DNA of 64,000 nucleotides from a virus. A model generated the notes under the pieces. That model did not search any database, was not told where the DNA came from, and worked only from the letters and a program-made list of their open reading frames with translations. How positions within the stretch are numbered: position 1 is the first letter of the stretch; every line of letters begins with the position of its first letter. The DNA lies in the IMG/VR virus record IMGVR_UViG_3300021137_000001, positions 62,001 to 126,000 of that record. One strand, written 5' to 3'. The translations under genes were made by a program, and so were the position numbers. Of the stretch, positions 26,333 through 33,742 are shown piece by piece.

Positions 26333-26568
26333 GCCCACCTCATTAAAAACATAGTATACGCTTGTTCATCTGGAAATACAATGTACTCCCATCGACCCCA
26401 TCCGGGATTACGTATTACATCACTTACTTTATAATCTTTCTGCCAGAATTCAATCATTTCAGTGAAATGGTAAGCATGACCAATCTCACCACTGTGACTG
26501 GCCACTAATGCCTTGTGCGCATGATCAAACGCTTTTCCCATGTCTTTGATACTAGCAATATAGGTCAT
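26329..26568 (-). CDS. Small protein of the LLRW family (ii)
   Basis: A 79-residue protein starting MTYIASIKDMGKAF, whose ATG overlaps the preceding stop (ATGA). It ends DEQAYTMFLMRWA, the family C-terminal motif: acidic residues, an aromatic, M-F-L-[ML]-R-W-A. The last codons AGG TGG GCA TGA contain the ribosome-binding site and the stop/start overlap for the next gene. Function unknown. Confidence 0.65.
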   Translation of the reverse strand: MTYIASIKDMGKAFDHAHKALVASHSGEIGHAYHFTEMIEFWQKDYKVSDVIRNPGWGRWEYIVFPDEQAYTMFLMRWA

Positions 26569-26801
26569 TCGATATACCATTCGATAAGTTTTAATACTTC
26601 TGTGCGATTTGTGCTGTTCCATAGTCGCATTGCATTGCTGTAACTAATATCACCACCTGACTCCATTATGTCAATAATATGCAGAAATGTATTACTAAAT
26701 GCTTGTCCAATTCGATAGTGCGGATTAGCAATAACTTGAAATAAGTATTGCTTCTCAAACTCCTCAAATTCTTCCATTGTTATGCTACTTTGTGAAGACA
26801 T
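26565..26801 (-). CDS. Small protein after the methyltransferase
   Basis: A 78-residue acidic protein. The ATG at 26801 lies in the last 17 bases of the methyltransferase gene and has GGGAGG 6 bases upstream. It starts MSSQSSITMEEFEEF and ends EVLKLIEWYIE, which loosely recalls the family ending (aromatic and Trp, no LLRWA). Its stop overlaps the next start. Unknown function. Confidence 0.6.
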   Translation of the reverse strand: MSSQSSITMEEFEEFEKQYLFQVIANPHYRIGQAFSNTFLHIIDIMESGGDISYSNAMRLWNSTNRTEVLKLIEWYIE

Positions 26802-27903
26802 AAACACCCTCCCACTTCTCACGCCCTGCAACTTTTTCATTACCAACGCCGGGTCTAGTGTTTAGCATCATCTTAATTGTACCTTGATGTTTAAAGCCTA
26901 AGCTCTCAGCAGTAGCAATCCATCGTTCGCATACAGCATACTCTTTATTACCATATGATTTATAGTCTGCAATGTTAGTTGCAAACACACCATCACTGTT
27001 TAAACCTTTGTGTATGTTTCGCATAGTGGGCGCAACATAACCCTCGAACCATTCATCTAACGTAGTGTACCTAACCATACATTGTGTTGGCTCGTCGCTG
27101 TACTTCTCTAAGTTAAAGTATGGCGGACTACTAAATGCTAAGTCAACATCTGTTGGTTCGTATTCTTCACTTACTGATTGTGTAATCAGACCCTTGTTAC
27201 CCACAGCCTGTTCTATTAGCTCACTTAGGTATGTTAGATGCTGAACTGTTTCTGTGTTAGGGTCGATACATTGGTAGTTGTAACGCATATTGCTAGTCGT
27301 TATACCTAACATGCGTCCACCATAGCCCGCACTGTAGTCATAGACATTGCCCCATAGCACAGGACATAAGTGTTCTACTATAGCACGTGCATTAAGCGAC
27401 TTAAAGTTCTGTACATTCTCACCTGTTACTAACTCTAATGCTCTGCGTAATGCAGTTGGGCTGACTAAATTGTTACCTTCCCTGTATTCAAAGCATAAAT
27501 TGATTGCACGTTTTAATTTAGCATCACTTAGGAAGCGATCTTTTAAACTGTTACTGCCACGTCCTTTTGGTTCAGCAGTCATCATGTTTGGGAACAAAAA
27601 TCTATTAATACCTTGTCCTTGATTGTTACCTAAGTTGATAACATTATTCTTAACACTATTGGTTACAGTCTCAGACAAATCTTTAATAGCAGAGATCAAC
27701 CCAGCTTCTGTGTAATAAACAATCGGAGTAATGTTTATACTGCGATAGATGTCAAACACTTGCTGTATTGTGTCAACTGGATCTTTAACCCATTGTTCTT
27801 TAGTAAACGTGTCTAGTTTATCCTGTACTGATTCGTAGCAGGTAAACTGCGGTTGAGTTGCGTACTGCGCCACACCCCATATATTATGTAAATCTGTTAT
27901 CAT
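26785..27903 (-). CDS. DNA methyltransferase (SPPY type)
   Basis: A 372-residue amino-methyltransferase. VYDYSAGYGGRMLG near residue 187 is the AdoMet-binding motif I and LAFSSPPYFNLEKY near residue 255 is the catalytic motif IV (S-P-P-Y) of N4-cytosine/N6-adenine DNA methyltransferases. The N-terminal 110 residues and the ALRRALELV segment are probably target-recognition or accessory. No restriction endonuclease partner is nearby, so it may protect phage DNA or regulate expression. Start ATG overlaps the preceding stop (ATGA). Confidence 0.85.
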   Translation of the reverse strand: MITDLHNIWGVAQYATQPQFTCYESVQDKLDTFTKEQWVKDPVDTIQQVFDIYRSINITPIVYYTEAGLISAIKDLSETVTNSVKNNVINLGNNQGQGINRFLFPNMMTAEPKGRGSNSLKDRFLSDAKLKRAINLCFEYREGNNLVSPTALRRALELVTGENVQNFKSLNARAIVEHLCPVLWGNVYDYSAGYGGRMLGITTSNMRYNYQCIDPNTETVQHLTYLSELIEQAVGNKGLITQSVSEEYEPTDVDLAFSSPPYFNLEKYSDEPTQCMVRYTTLDEWFEGYVAPTMRNIHKGLNSDGVFATNIADYKSYGNKEYAVCERWIATAESLGFKHQGTIKMMLNTRPGVGNEKVAGREKWEGVYVFTK

Positions 27904-28157
27904 TCGCTAAACCTTAATAAAAATAGCATACGGTCTTTTTCTTCTTTAAAATAATACTTGCGGTCACTTGCTATCCATTTAGCATCGTCATACCACCAAC
28001 CGCCCGGTCCGAATGTTTGTGTAAGCCACGCATGATAATGATCAAACGTTGCCTTTGCTTCATAATGCGGCATAGTTGGTATAGTAACATAATCAGCAGG
28101 TTTTGCCCAATGATATTCCATTGTTTTATCATCATACCAAGTTGTTCCAGTTTCCAT
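27900..28157 (-). CDS. Small protein of the LLRW family (iii)
   Basis: An 85-residue Trp- and Tyr-rich protein starting METGTTWYDDKT, with start overlapping the preceding stop (TAATG). It ends EEKDRMLFLLRFSE, the family motif with RFSE in place of RWA. A GPGGWWYDDAKW segment lies in the middle. Function unknown. Confidence 0.65.
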   Translation of the reverse strand: METGTTWYDDKTMEYHWAKPADYVTIPTMPHYEAKATFDHYHAWLTQTFGPGGWWYDDAKWIASDRKYYFKEEKDRMLFLLRFSE

Positions 28158-28405
28158 TATGCCCACCTCAATAATATCATCAGATACTTCTGTTCATCTA
28201 TTACTGTATGCCTATTATAAAATCCATTAACATCTAAGTGTATAGCCATCCCGTATGTATTGCGCATATAAAGTATAAAGTCCTTTGATAGTGCAAATCC
28301 ATTGGGTAGATTATTTTCCCTATTATAAATTCCTTTTATCCTGATAAGCCTAACCGCCATTTCACGGGTGAACCCACTTTTGCTTAATTTAGCCGTAGTT
28401 GCCAC
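28157..28405 (-). CDS. Small protein of the LLRW family (iv)
   Basis: An 82-residue basic protein. I place the start at a GTG overlapping the preceding TAG (TAGTG), matching the stop/start overlaps of the neighbours; an in-frame GTG 9 bases earlier is the alternative. It ends IDEQKYLMILLRWA. The AGG TGG GCA codons again provide the ribosome-binding site for the next gene. Confidence 0.62.
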   Translation of the reverse strand: MATTAKLSKSGFTREMAVRLIRIKGIYNRENNLPNGFALSKDFILYMRNTYGMAIHLDVNGFYNRHTVIDEQKYLMILLRWA

Positions 28406-28608
28406 TATGCCCACTTCAATAAAAACATAGTAGCATCTTCTTCTGTGTCAAACGTAACAACGTAATCAACTAAGCCCATGTTATCTCCCACTTGTCCACG
28501 ATATACTTTATAAAACTGTTCGGAAGTAATGTTGTTGAGATAATTTCTATATTCTAACACACTTGCGGCTTTATGCACTGCACGATATGGGACAGTTATA
28601 GTAATCAT
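28405..28608 (-). CDS. Small protein of the LLRW family (v)
   Basis: A 67-residue protein starting MITITVPYRAVHK, ATG overlapping the preceding TGA. It ends TEEDATMFLLKWA, the clearest copy of the family motif: two acidic residues, D-A, then M-F-L-L-K-W-A. Function unknown. Confidence 0.65.
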   Translation of the reverse strand: MITITVPYRAVHKAASVLEYRNYLNNITSEQFYKVYRGQVGDNMGLVDYVVTFDTEEDATMFLLKWA

Positions 28609-28847
28609 TTCACCCACCGTAAAGTAAACATTAAAGCATGCTGTGGGTCGCGAAAGTTAGCTAAGGTGCAATCCCATCCCCAATTAAAATACCACTCACG
28701 CAAGTCACTTGGCAACTTAAATGTTTCGACACACCACTTGTATTCTGGCAGTTTCGTTAAGTCGCCGTCGACTAGATAGTTGTTACTGTTAATTAGTTTA
28801 ACACGTGTGTACTGTGGTATTCCTAATATATCTGGAGTCATAACCAT
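28605..28847 (-). CDS. Small protein of the LLRW family (vi)
   Basis: An 80-residue protein starting MVMTPDILGIPQY directly after the preceding TAA. It ends DPQHALMFTLRWVK. Codons CGG TGG GTG AAA at the end serve as ribosome-binding site for the next ATG. Function unknown. Confidence 0.65.
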   Translation of the reverse strand: MVMTPDILGIPQYTRVKLINSNNYLVDGDLTKLPEYKWCVETFKLPSDLREWYFNWGWDCTLANFRDPQHALMFTLRWVK

Positions 28848-29087
28848 TTAACTGTGCTTGAGCAAGAAATAGGTCATGTATTCACGTGCTTCTTGCTCAC
28901 GTCTACCATCCCAATGCCACATATCATATGACATACGCTTGACACCTTTGCGCCCATCTAATTCTTCATTACAAGCGTCCAGTGCCGCGTCCCAACCGAT
29001 AAATTCTCGATACGTTGCATGCGCAACACCCAAGTCGTGTATGCGCATAACCCAGTGATTGTTTTCTTGCTCTAAAGTAATATTCAT
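28848..29087 (-). CDS. First gene of the minus-strand small-protein operon
   Basis: A 79-residue protein. The ATG at 29087 (MNITLEQENN) is exactly at the predicted +1 of the minus-strand sigma70 promoter, so it would be translated from a leaderless mRNA; an in-frame ATG 15 bases upstream lies before +1. It ends REYMTYFLLKHS, a variant of the family ending. Middle part is charged and Trp-rich. Function unknown. Confidence 0.6.
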   Translation of the reverse strand: MNITLEQENNHWVMRIHDLGVAHATYREFIGWDAALDACNEELDGRKGVKRMSYDMWHWDGRREQEAREYMTYFLLKHS

Positions 29088-29093
29088 ACATAC

Positions 29094-29122
29094 ATTATAC
29101 ATTCTATAGAGCTAAAAGTCAA
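29094..29122 (-). promoter_or_regulatory. Sigma70-type promoter of the minus-strand operon
   Basis: On the minus strand: TTGACT at 29122-29117, 17-base spacer, TATAAT at 29099-29094, predicted +1 at 29087. Its -35 box is one arm of a 9-base inverted repeat shared with the divergent promoter. Confidence 0.75.
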
Positions 29123-29144
29123 GTGGAAATACAGGTTGACTTTT
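29114..29144. promoter_or_regulatory. Symmetric core between divergent early promoters
   Basis: AAAAGTCAA and TTGACTTTT form a perfect 9-base inverted repeat containing both -35 boxes, 13 bases apart. One regulator could act on both promoters at this symmetric site (inference). Confidence 0.55.
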
Positions 29145-29164
29145 CGGTTAAATGACTGTATAAT
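29136..29164 (+). promoter_or_regulatory. Sigma70-type early promoter
   Basis: TTGACT at 29136, 17-base spacer, TATAAT at 29159. The region after it (ACATACACTAA and a GGAGAATAAA or GGAAGAATAAA site) is nearly repeated at 29621. Confidence 0.75.
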
Positions 29165-29195
29165 GTTTACATACACTAAAGCAACGGAGAATAAA

Positions 29196-29381
29196 ATGAA
29201 CAAACAACAACTAATTGAAAAACAAGTTACTGAAATGGTATGTAAGGCATTATTTGATTTGGAAAGTAAATTGGTTACTAAGTTTGACATTGAAAGTTTA
29301 GACGCTTACATTGATGGCGAAAAGTACAACAAGGTAATTGATAAAATGATTAAAATGTATATAACAGCGGCGGTGCAATAA
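29196..29381 (+). CDS. Small early protein 1
   Basis: A 61-residue charged helical protein starting MNKQQLIEKQV with GGAGA 8 bases upstream. No motif recognised. The stop overlaps the next start (TAATG). Immediate neighbour of a strong host-type promoter, so probably an early host-takeover gene (inference). Confidence 0.6.
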   Translation: MNKQQLIEKQVTEMVCKALFDLESKLVTKFDIESLDAYIDGEKYNKVIDKMIKMYITAAVQ

Positions 29382-29596
29382 TGAACATTGAAGAAATGAT
29401 TATTGCAAATAATATTAATCAAGCAATGGATAACGACATTGAGGAAATGATTGATGAGCTGGCAACAATAACAAGCATTGGTGTTTGTAATACAATTGAT
29501 TGGTTGCAAGGTTTTAATTTTACTGATAACGAATTAGAAATGCTTGCTCACGCAGTTATGGTTATGCAACGTGAACGAGATATAGCTAACAAATAG
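29381..29596 (+). CDS. Small early protein 2
   Basis: A 71-residue acidic helical protein starting MNIEEMIIANN, coupled to the gene before it. No function recognised. Confidence 0.6.
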   Translation: MNIEEMIIANNINQAMDNDIEEMIDELATITSIGVCNTIDWLQGFNFTDNELEMLAHAVMVMQRERDIANK

Positions 29597-29597
29597 G

Positions 29598-29626
29598 TTG
29601 ACAAATGCAGTTTAAGACTGTATAAT
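29598..29626 (+). promoter_or_regulatory. Sigma70-type early promoter
   Basis: Perfect TTGACA at 29598, 17-base spacer, perfect TATAAT at 29621. The -10 region and leader copy those of the promoter at 29136. Confidence 0.85.
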
Positions 29627-29659
29627 GTTACACATACACTAACAACAAGGAAGAATAAA

Positions 29660-29833
29660 ATGGCAGGCAAAGCAACTTCAGTTTACTTAACAGTTAGCTA
29701 TACAGGAACACATAAAACTGCCCTGCACAAAATGTTTTTCAATGCAACTGAAATGAATAAATTCACTGCAACAGATGAATTTAAAGAGAAGTATATGACA
29801 CCTGAATTTTATTTAACTAAAGAAGTTTACTAG
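29660..29833 (+). CDS. Small early protein 3
   Basis: A 57-residue protein starting MAGKATSVYLTVSYTG, with GGAAGAATAAA in front of the ATG. It is beta-rich at the start and ends in a helix (TDEFKEKYMTPEF). No family recognised. Cotranscribed with the next two genes. Confidence 0.6.
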   Translation: MAGKATSVYLTVSYTGTHKTALHKMFFNATEMNKFTATDEFKEKYMTPEFYLTKEVY

Positions 29834-29844
29834 GAGATAGCGTA

Positions 29845-30045
29845 ATGGTATCACAAAAATTTAAGTTATGGTATTTAGATGAAGACAAGAAAAAGCAATA
29901 TCTTGTACCAACTGCAATTAAATATGTACCCGGTGAAGATGTAACTAAGGCGTGTGTATTCGAAGGTGAAGTAGAAAAGATTCGGTGGTTGCTAGAAAAG
30001 AATCACAGTTATGTTAATCTTAGCGTAGATTTGATTGGAGCATAA
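29845..30045 (+). CDS. Small early protein 4
   Basis: A 66-residue protein starting MVSQKFKLWYLDEDKKK, with GGAGATAGCGTA upstream. Two Trp-containing beta segments; no motif recognised. Confidence 0.55.
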   Translation: MVSQKFKLWYLDEDKKKQYLVPTAIKYVPGEDVTKACVFEGEVEKIRWLLEKNHSYVNLSVDLIGA

Positions 30046-30046
30046 A

Positions 30047-30256
30047 ATGGTTAATACACTTTATTCGCAACAACAGGCATTTGCTAAACGTAAGTTTGAC
30101 CCAACCAAGAAAGCAGACTTAGCAGTTTACAAAACGTTTATTACAACTGGCTCTTGGGGAGAAACACCCTGTCCATTTGAAGCAGAATGGCCATACTTAA
30201 CAATCCCTGGTATGTTGGCACATAAGATTTCAGAGTATGCAGTGCGTAATATTTAA
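30047..30256 (+). CDS. Small early protein 5
   Basis: A 69-residue basic protein starting MVNTLYSQQQAFAKRKF, directly after the previous stop (TAAA-ATG). Ends AHKISEYAVRNI. No motif recognised. A terminator follows 20 bases later. Confidence 0.55.
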   Translation: MVNTLYSQQQAFAKRKFDPTKKADLAVYKTFITTGSWGETPCPFEAEWPYLTIPGMLAHKISEYAVRNI

Positions 30257-30278
30257 TTAGATTTCTTTCACACTAACA

Positions 30279-30304
30279 AAAGGCTCTACGGGGCCTTTCA
30301 TTTT
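30279..30304 (+). terminator. Rho-independent terminator
   Basis: Stem AAAGGC / GCCTTT with an 8-base loop and TTTT shortly after, closing the early block. Confidence 0.75.
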
Positions 30305-30307
30305 GAC

Positions 30308-30315
30308 TATAAATA
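30308..30315 (+). promoter_or_regulatory. T4-late-type promoter
   Basis: Perfect TATAAATA directly after the terminator, 18 bases before the next start; leader contains TTAGGAAA. Confidence 0.7.
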
Positions 30316-30333
30316 TTGTATTAGGAAACAACA

Positions 30334-30609
30334 ATGGCATCATACTCACTAACTGCTACAAACATAAGTCAACAAAGCCCTGTACTTAAAAAGGGAGTGG
30401 TGATATTATATTCAGCAGTATCGGTTTACTTTATAGTTGGTGAAAATCCAGTAGTTGACCCAACCAAGTGCGCATTGTTACGTGCAGGTGAGAGTAGAGA
30501 AATGCGCTTTCCTGTTAAGTGTAGTAAGATTGCAGTGCAAGCAGTTGGCGCACACGGAGCAGTTACTATAACTGAACAAAGTGGCGGAGTAAAAGCTAGC
30601 TGTATATAG
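30334..30609 (+). CDS. Small late beta protein
   Basis: A 91-residue protein with beta-strand character (SVYFIVGENPV, KIAVQAVGAHGAVTI). No signal peptide. Late promoter and composition suggest a virion protein; similar small beta proteins occur in head decoration or fibre roles, but I cannot assign one. Confidence 0.55.
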   Translation: MASYSLTATNISQQSPVLKKGVVILYSAVSVYFIVGENPVVDPTKCALLRAGESREMRFPVKCSKIAVQAVGAHGAVTITEQSGGVKASCI

Positions 30610-30642
30610 TATTATACGCTAAATATTACAAAGAGAACAATT

Positions 30643-31095
30643 ATGTCAGCAAACGGAATTTCAACATTAGCATCAAAACAGCTTAAACAAGAAGGCAAAC
30701 TTGCTATTGCAGAAGCTAAACGTCAAGCCACAACTGTAACTACAAGTGGAACAGGCAAAATTATTGCAGTTACTACATCGCCTGTAGTTAATGCAAATGT
30801 TTCTTTTGCTACTGCATTCTTAACTCAAGCAACTGTTGGTGCATTACTACAAACAACTGGTGCTGTTACTATTGGAACGATATCATCAATTCAATCCGAC
30901 ACACAGCTAACATTAACGGCAAATGCCGCAAGTAATCAAAGCACAATTGCATATAACTTCAATGCAGTTAACAATGGATACAGAACATTAAACACAGCAA
31001 ACATTGATATACTACCAACCAAATATTTTGGTAATGCTATAGTGGATAATATAATCGATGGTAATGTACTAATAACTGGGCGTCCGTGGCAATAA
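30643..31095 (+). CDS. Small virion-type protein
   Basis: A 150-residue protein. A helical start (GISTLASKQLKQEGKLAIAEAKRQ) resembles short conserved proteins of T4-like marine phages, and the rest is Thr/Val/Ala-rich beta repeat (TTVTTSGTGKIIAVTTS), ending with NVLITGRPWQ. Likely structural. AGAGAACAATT precedes the start. Confidence 0.55.
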   Translation: MSANGISTLASKQLKQEGKLAIAEAKRQATTVTTSGTGKIIAVTTSPVVNANVSFATAFLTQATVGALLQTTGAVTIGTISSIQSDTQLTLTANAASNQSTIAYNFNAVNNGYRTLNTANIDILPTKYFGNAIVDNIIDGNVLITGRPWQ

Positions 31096-31107
31096 TTGCC
31101 AAAACAG

Positions 31108-31136
31108 TTGACGGCGGTTGCATTTGCTGTTACGCT
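31108..31136 (+). promoter_or_regulatory. Weak sigma70-type promoter
   Basis: TTGACG at 31108, 17-base spacer, TACGCT at 31131, 24 bases before the truncated membrane-protein gene. Confidence 0.45.
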
Positions 31137-31160
31137 GTATATTAACATAGAAACTAACTT

Positions 31161-31475
31161 ATGATATTTGGATTATTAATTCTCGCTGTTGCATTGTTTA
31201 TATCAGCGGTAGCAGCCTTTTACTCGATTGCAGGGCTTTCTGCAATATTTGCCGCGGCAGTAACGCCTATTATCATTATGGGCTTGGCATTAGAGATTGG
31301 TAAAATTGCTGCAACTGTTTGGTTGCACAAATATTGGCATCGTGTTGCTGTACAATTCAAACTATACCTTGTACCTGCTATATTAGTCTTAATGCTAATA
31401 ACATCAATGGGTATATTTGGATTCTTATCAAAAGCACACATGGACCAATCTGTGCCGGCCGGTACTTGGGCATAG
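31161..31475 (+). CDS. Truncated paralogue of the 36238 membrane protein
   Basis: A 104-residue membrane protein with three hydrophobic segments (residues 2-20, 27-48, 67-90). Residues 45-88 are almost identical in pattern to the same region of the protein at 36238 (KIAATVWLHKYWHR and QFKLYLVPAI in both). The match ends near residue 95, where this copy finishes with an unrelated tail (VPAGTWA), while the other continues for 430 residues. It is therefore a duplicated or decapitated copy; whether it is functional is open. Confidence 0.65.
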   Translation: MIFGLLILAVALFISAVAAFYSIAGLSAIFAAAVTPIIIMGLALEIGKIAATVWLHKYWHRVAVQFKLYLVPAILVLMLITSMGIFGFLSKAHMDQSVPAGTWA

Positions 31476-31497
31476 CAAGTTTACCTAACCAAAACTG

Positions 31498-31526
31498 TTG
31501 ACAAGTATAAACTACCAGCGTATAAT
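31498..31526 (+). promoter_or_regulatory. Sigma70-type promoter overlapped by an inverted repeat
   Basis: TTGACA at 31498, 17-base spacer, TATAAT at 31521. TACCAGCG (31513-31520) and CGCTGGTA (31535-31542) flank the -10 box and +1 and are followed by five T; this could be an operator or, for transcripts from upstream, a terminator. Confidence 0.6.
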
Positions 31527-31674
31527 TAATTTATCGCTGGTATTTTTATGAGATAAATAAAAATGCAACGCCACTTATGATAGTGACGTCGGATTTAAAT
31601 TGACGCTTGGAATATTGATTCCTTTACTAATGTTAAAATATTAGAACGCCGACCGTAGGTATCTCCTAAAGAGT

Positions 31675-31702
31675 ACTAGCAGAAAGAATGCTAGTATTTT
31701 CT
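31675..31702 (+). terminator. Terminator-like hairpin upstream of the porin gene
   Basis: ACTAGCA / TGCTAGT with a 7-base loop, followed by ATTTTCTT. May end a short RNA from 31533 or act as an attenuator. Confidence 0.55.
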
Positions 31703-31828
31703 TATCCAAAGTATTAGCATTCCTTTATTAATTCATTTATAATATACAGGACTATCAATTATAATAATTTTATTATTTGAGATTAACCACGAAATGAATA
31801 CAATTATTAATTTAAAGGAGAAGTAAAT

Positions 31829-33010
31829 ATGAAGAGAAATATTTTAAAAGCATTAGTGGCCGCAACTTTAGTATTATCGACTATGAATGCAATGGCAGAT
31901 AGTAATGCTGATTTAATTAATGCATTAGTAAATAAAGGAGTTTTGACTCCAGAAGAAGCAACACCCCTAACTAAAGAGCACATGAAGGAAACAAGCGATC
32001 TTAAAAAATCAATTACTGGTAGTATCGATGATCTTCCGATTAAATTCTATGGTACTATCAGAACATTTTTAGATCATGATTCTGCCAATGTGCCAACACA
32101 TCAACCAGATGCTAAAGTAAGCAATTGGATTAGTAAATTTGGTATTAGCTTCAAAGAGCCGATTACTGCAATTGGTGAAGGCTGGGTAGTTAACGGACAA
32201 TATGAAACTAGCTTCCAAAGTGATAATCCTAAATCAGCGGGAACATATATTGGTGATGTACAAAGTACCATTGGTATTGCTTCTAATTCCGTAGATAGTG
32301 CTGCTGAATATAAACTTGACATTGGCCGTAAACCAAATCTTGTTTGGTTGAATATTAGAGAGTTTGGTATTTTCAATGATGATCCTGCATCACCAATGGG
32401 AGAAATCCATGCTCGCCAAGGTATTTACATGAGTAACGGTATATATGCTCAATATAAACCTCAGTTTGTTCAAGGACTAACATTAAGCACAGATTATAGT
32501 CTAAGCGAAAAAGTCGGTACAAGTAATAAATATGCCGCGTCGGCAAGATATGAATGGGACAGATATATTATTTCTGGAATAAGATTTGATGATCATGCTG
32601 GTAACGAATCTAATTTAATTACTGGTGCAGTTAAAATACCCGAACTTAACTCTCGTGTTACTGCTATTTTCAGTGATGACAAACAATCTGGCGCTCCATT
32701 TGCAACAACCGGTTTAGTTACTAAAGGCTATAGTGCGCAATGGGCGTGGAATGCTATGACTAACGATACAGTATTAGTTGGGTATGGTCATAGAGATGAC
32801 GGTGTGAATGCATATACATTAGGCAACGATTACAAATTGAGTAAACGTGCAACAATACAACTACACTATCAACACGTAGAGTCTGATCGCCCAATAGTAT
32901 TCACTACAATGAATGATATTGGTCCATTGTTTGGTACTAACGGCGGCGCCGCAGCAGCAACGGGCACACGTAGAGATCAACTTGCTCTTGGATTAAAATT
33001 CGTATTTTAA
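31829..33010 (+). CDS. Outer-membrane porin
   Basis: A 393-residue Gram-negative porin. Signal peptide at residues 1-23 (cleavage after MNAMA). A short helical region (NADLINALVNKGVLTPEEA) seen in many proteobacterial porins precedes the beta-barrel, which ends LALGLKFVF with the C-terminal Phe required for Bam-mediated insertion. GGAGAAG precedes the start. It could replace host porins, altering nutrient uptake or blocking superinfection. It heads a cassette with the next three genes, spaced by 1-5 bases, and looks host-derived. Confidence 0.85.
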   Translation: MKRNILKALVAATLVLSTMNAMADSNADLINALVNKGVLTPEEATPLTKEHMKETSDLKKSITGSIDDLPIKFYGTIRTFLDHDSANVPTHQPDAKVSNWISKFGISFKEPITAIGEGWVVNGQYETSFQSDNPKSAGTYIGDVQSTIGIASNSVDSAAEYKLDIGRKPNLVWLNIREFGIFNDDPASPMGEIHARQGIYMSNGIYAQYKPQFVQGLTLSTDYSLSEKVGTSNKYAASARYEWDRYIISGIRFDDHAGNESNLITGAVKIPELNSRVTAIFSDDKQSGAPFATTGLVTKGYSAQWAWNAMTNDTVLVGYGHRDDGVNAYTLGNDYKLSKRATIQLHYQHVESDRPIVFTTMNDIGPLFGTNGGAAAATGTRRDQLALGLKFVF

Positions 33011-33011
33011 T

Positions 33012-33737
33012 ATGTCTAGGCCACTAATATTTGTAGGTAGTCGGAATGATTTCCCTAATTTAGCATTAATAGCTGAACTTAGGGGAATTGAAGTCCTTGG
33101 AATATTAGATCATCACTATTATGGGAACACTGACACAATGTCGAACATTCCTGTAATAGGAGATGAACGCTGGCTATTGGATGTTAGTAATACACAAGCC
33201 CAAAAATGGTTGAAAACTTGCGATTTCTTTCCAGCTAATTGGTACGATGGTTCACAACCATTTAACAAGATTGATATGCTGAAACTAAGACTCGATAGAA
33301 TTAGTATACTCGAACAGTCGGGTGCAAATATTATCAATCTTATTCATCCTAATGCTAGTGTAGATGGTCTAAACAGCAAATACGCTATTAATTTTAAACT
33401 TGGCCGAGGAATTTTAATCGATGATATGTGTTGGATATCCATCAACAATACACAAATTGGTGATTACAGTCAAATTGCTATTGGGGTTGGTATCGGCCAT
33501 AATGCTATCATCGGTAAAAATGTAGCAGTGGCGCCGTGGGTCACCTTGCCGAGATGCAATATAGGCGATAATACAGTAATTGGAATGCATGCCAAAATTG
33601 ATGTCATTGCCGCTTATCGCCCTGGGACACTAACAATCGGTAGTGGTTCTACTGTATGGGCAAATGCATTAATTAGTAAAGATGTTCCAGACAATTCGAT
33701 ATATACTGACAAAGGCCGTATCTTTAAGAAAAGGTAA
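33012..33737 (+). CDS. NeuD-family sugar O-acyltransferase
   Basis: A 241-residue protein. The N-terminus (LIFVGSRNDFPNLALIAE) is a nucleotide-binding-like domain of the NeuD/PglD family, and residues 145-225 form left-handed beta-helix hexapeptide repeats (IGDYSQIAIGVG, IGKNVAVAPW, IGDNTVIGM). Members transfer acetyl or other acyl groups to sugar amines or hydroxyls of surface glycans. The following ligase and thioesterase may supply the acyl donor. Starts 1 base after the porin stop. Confidence 0.75.
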   Translation: MSRPLIFVGSRNDFPNLALIAELRGIEVLGILDHHYYGNTDTMSNIPVIGDERWLLDVSNTQAQKWLKTCDFFPANWYDGSQPFNKIDMLKLRLDRISILEQSGANIINLIHPNASVDGLNSKYAINFKLGRGILIDDMCWISINNTQIGDYSQIAIGVGIGHNAIIGKNVAVAPWVTLPRCNIGDNTVIGMHAKIDVIAAYRPGTLTIGSGSTVWANALISKDVPDNSIYTDKGRIFKKR

Positions 33738-33742
33738 TAATA

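Larger units (their letters stand above)
31476..31828 (+). other. 353-base gene-free leader with promoter and hairpins
   Basis: Contains a sigma70-type promoter at 31498, an inverted repeat spanning its -10 box, a late-type GATAAATA at 31553, a terminator-like hairpin at 31675 and AT-rich DNA up to the porin ribosome-binding site. No reading frame of note. The stretch from the promoter to the hairpin could be a small RNA of about 170 bases. Confidence 0.45.
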
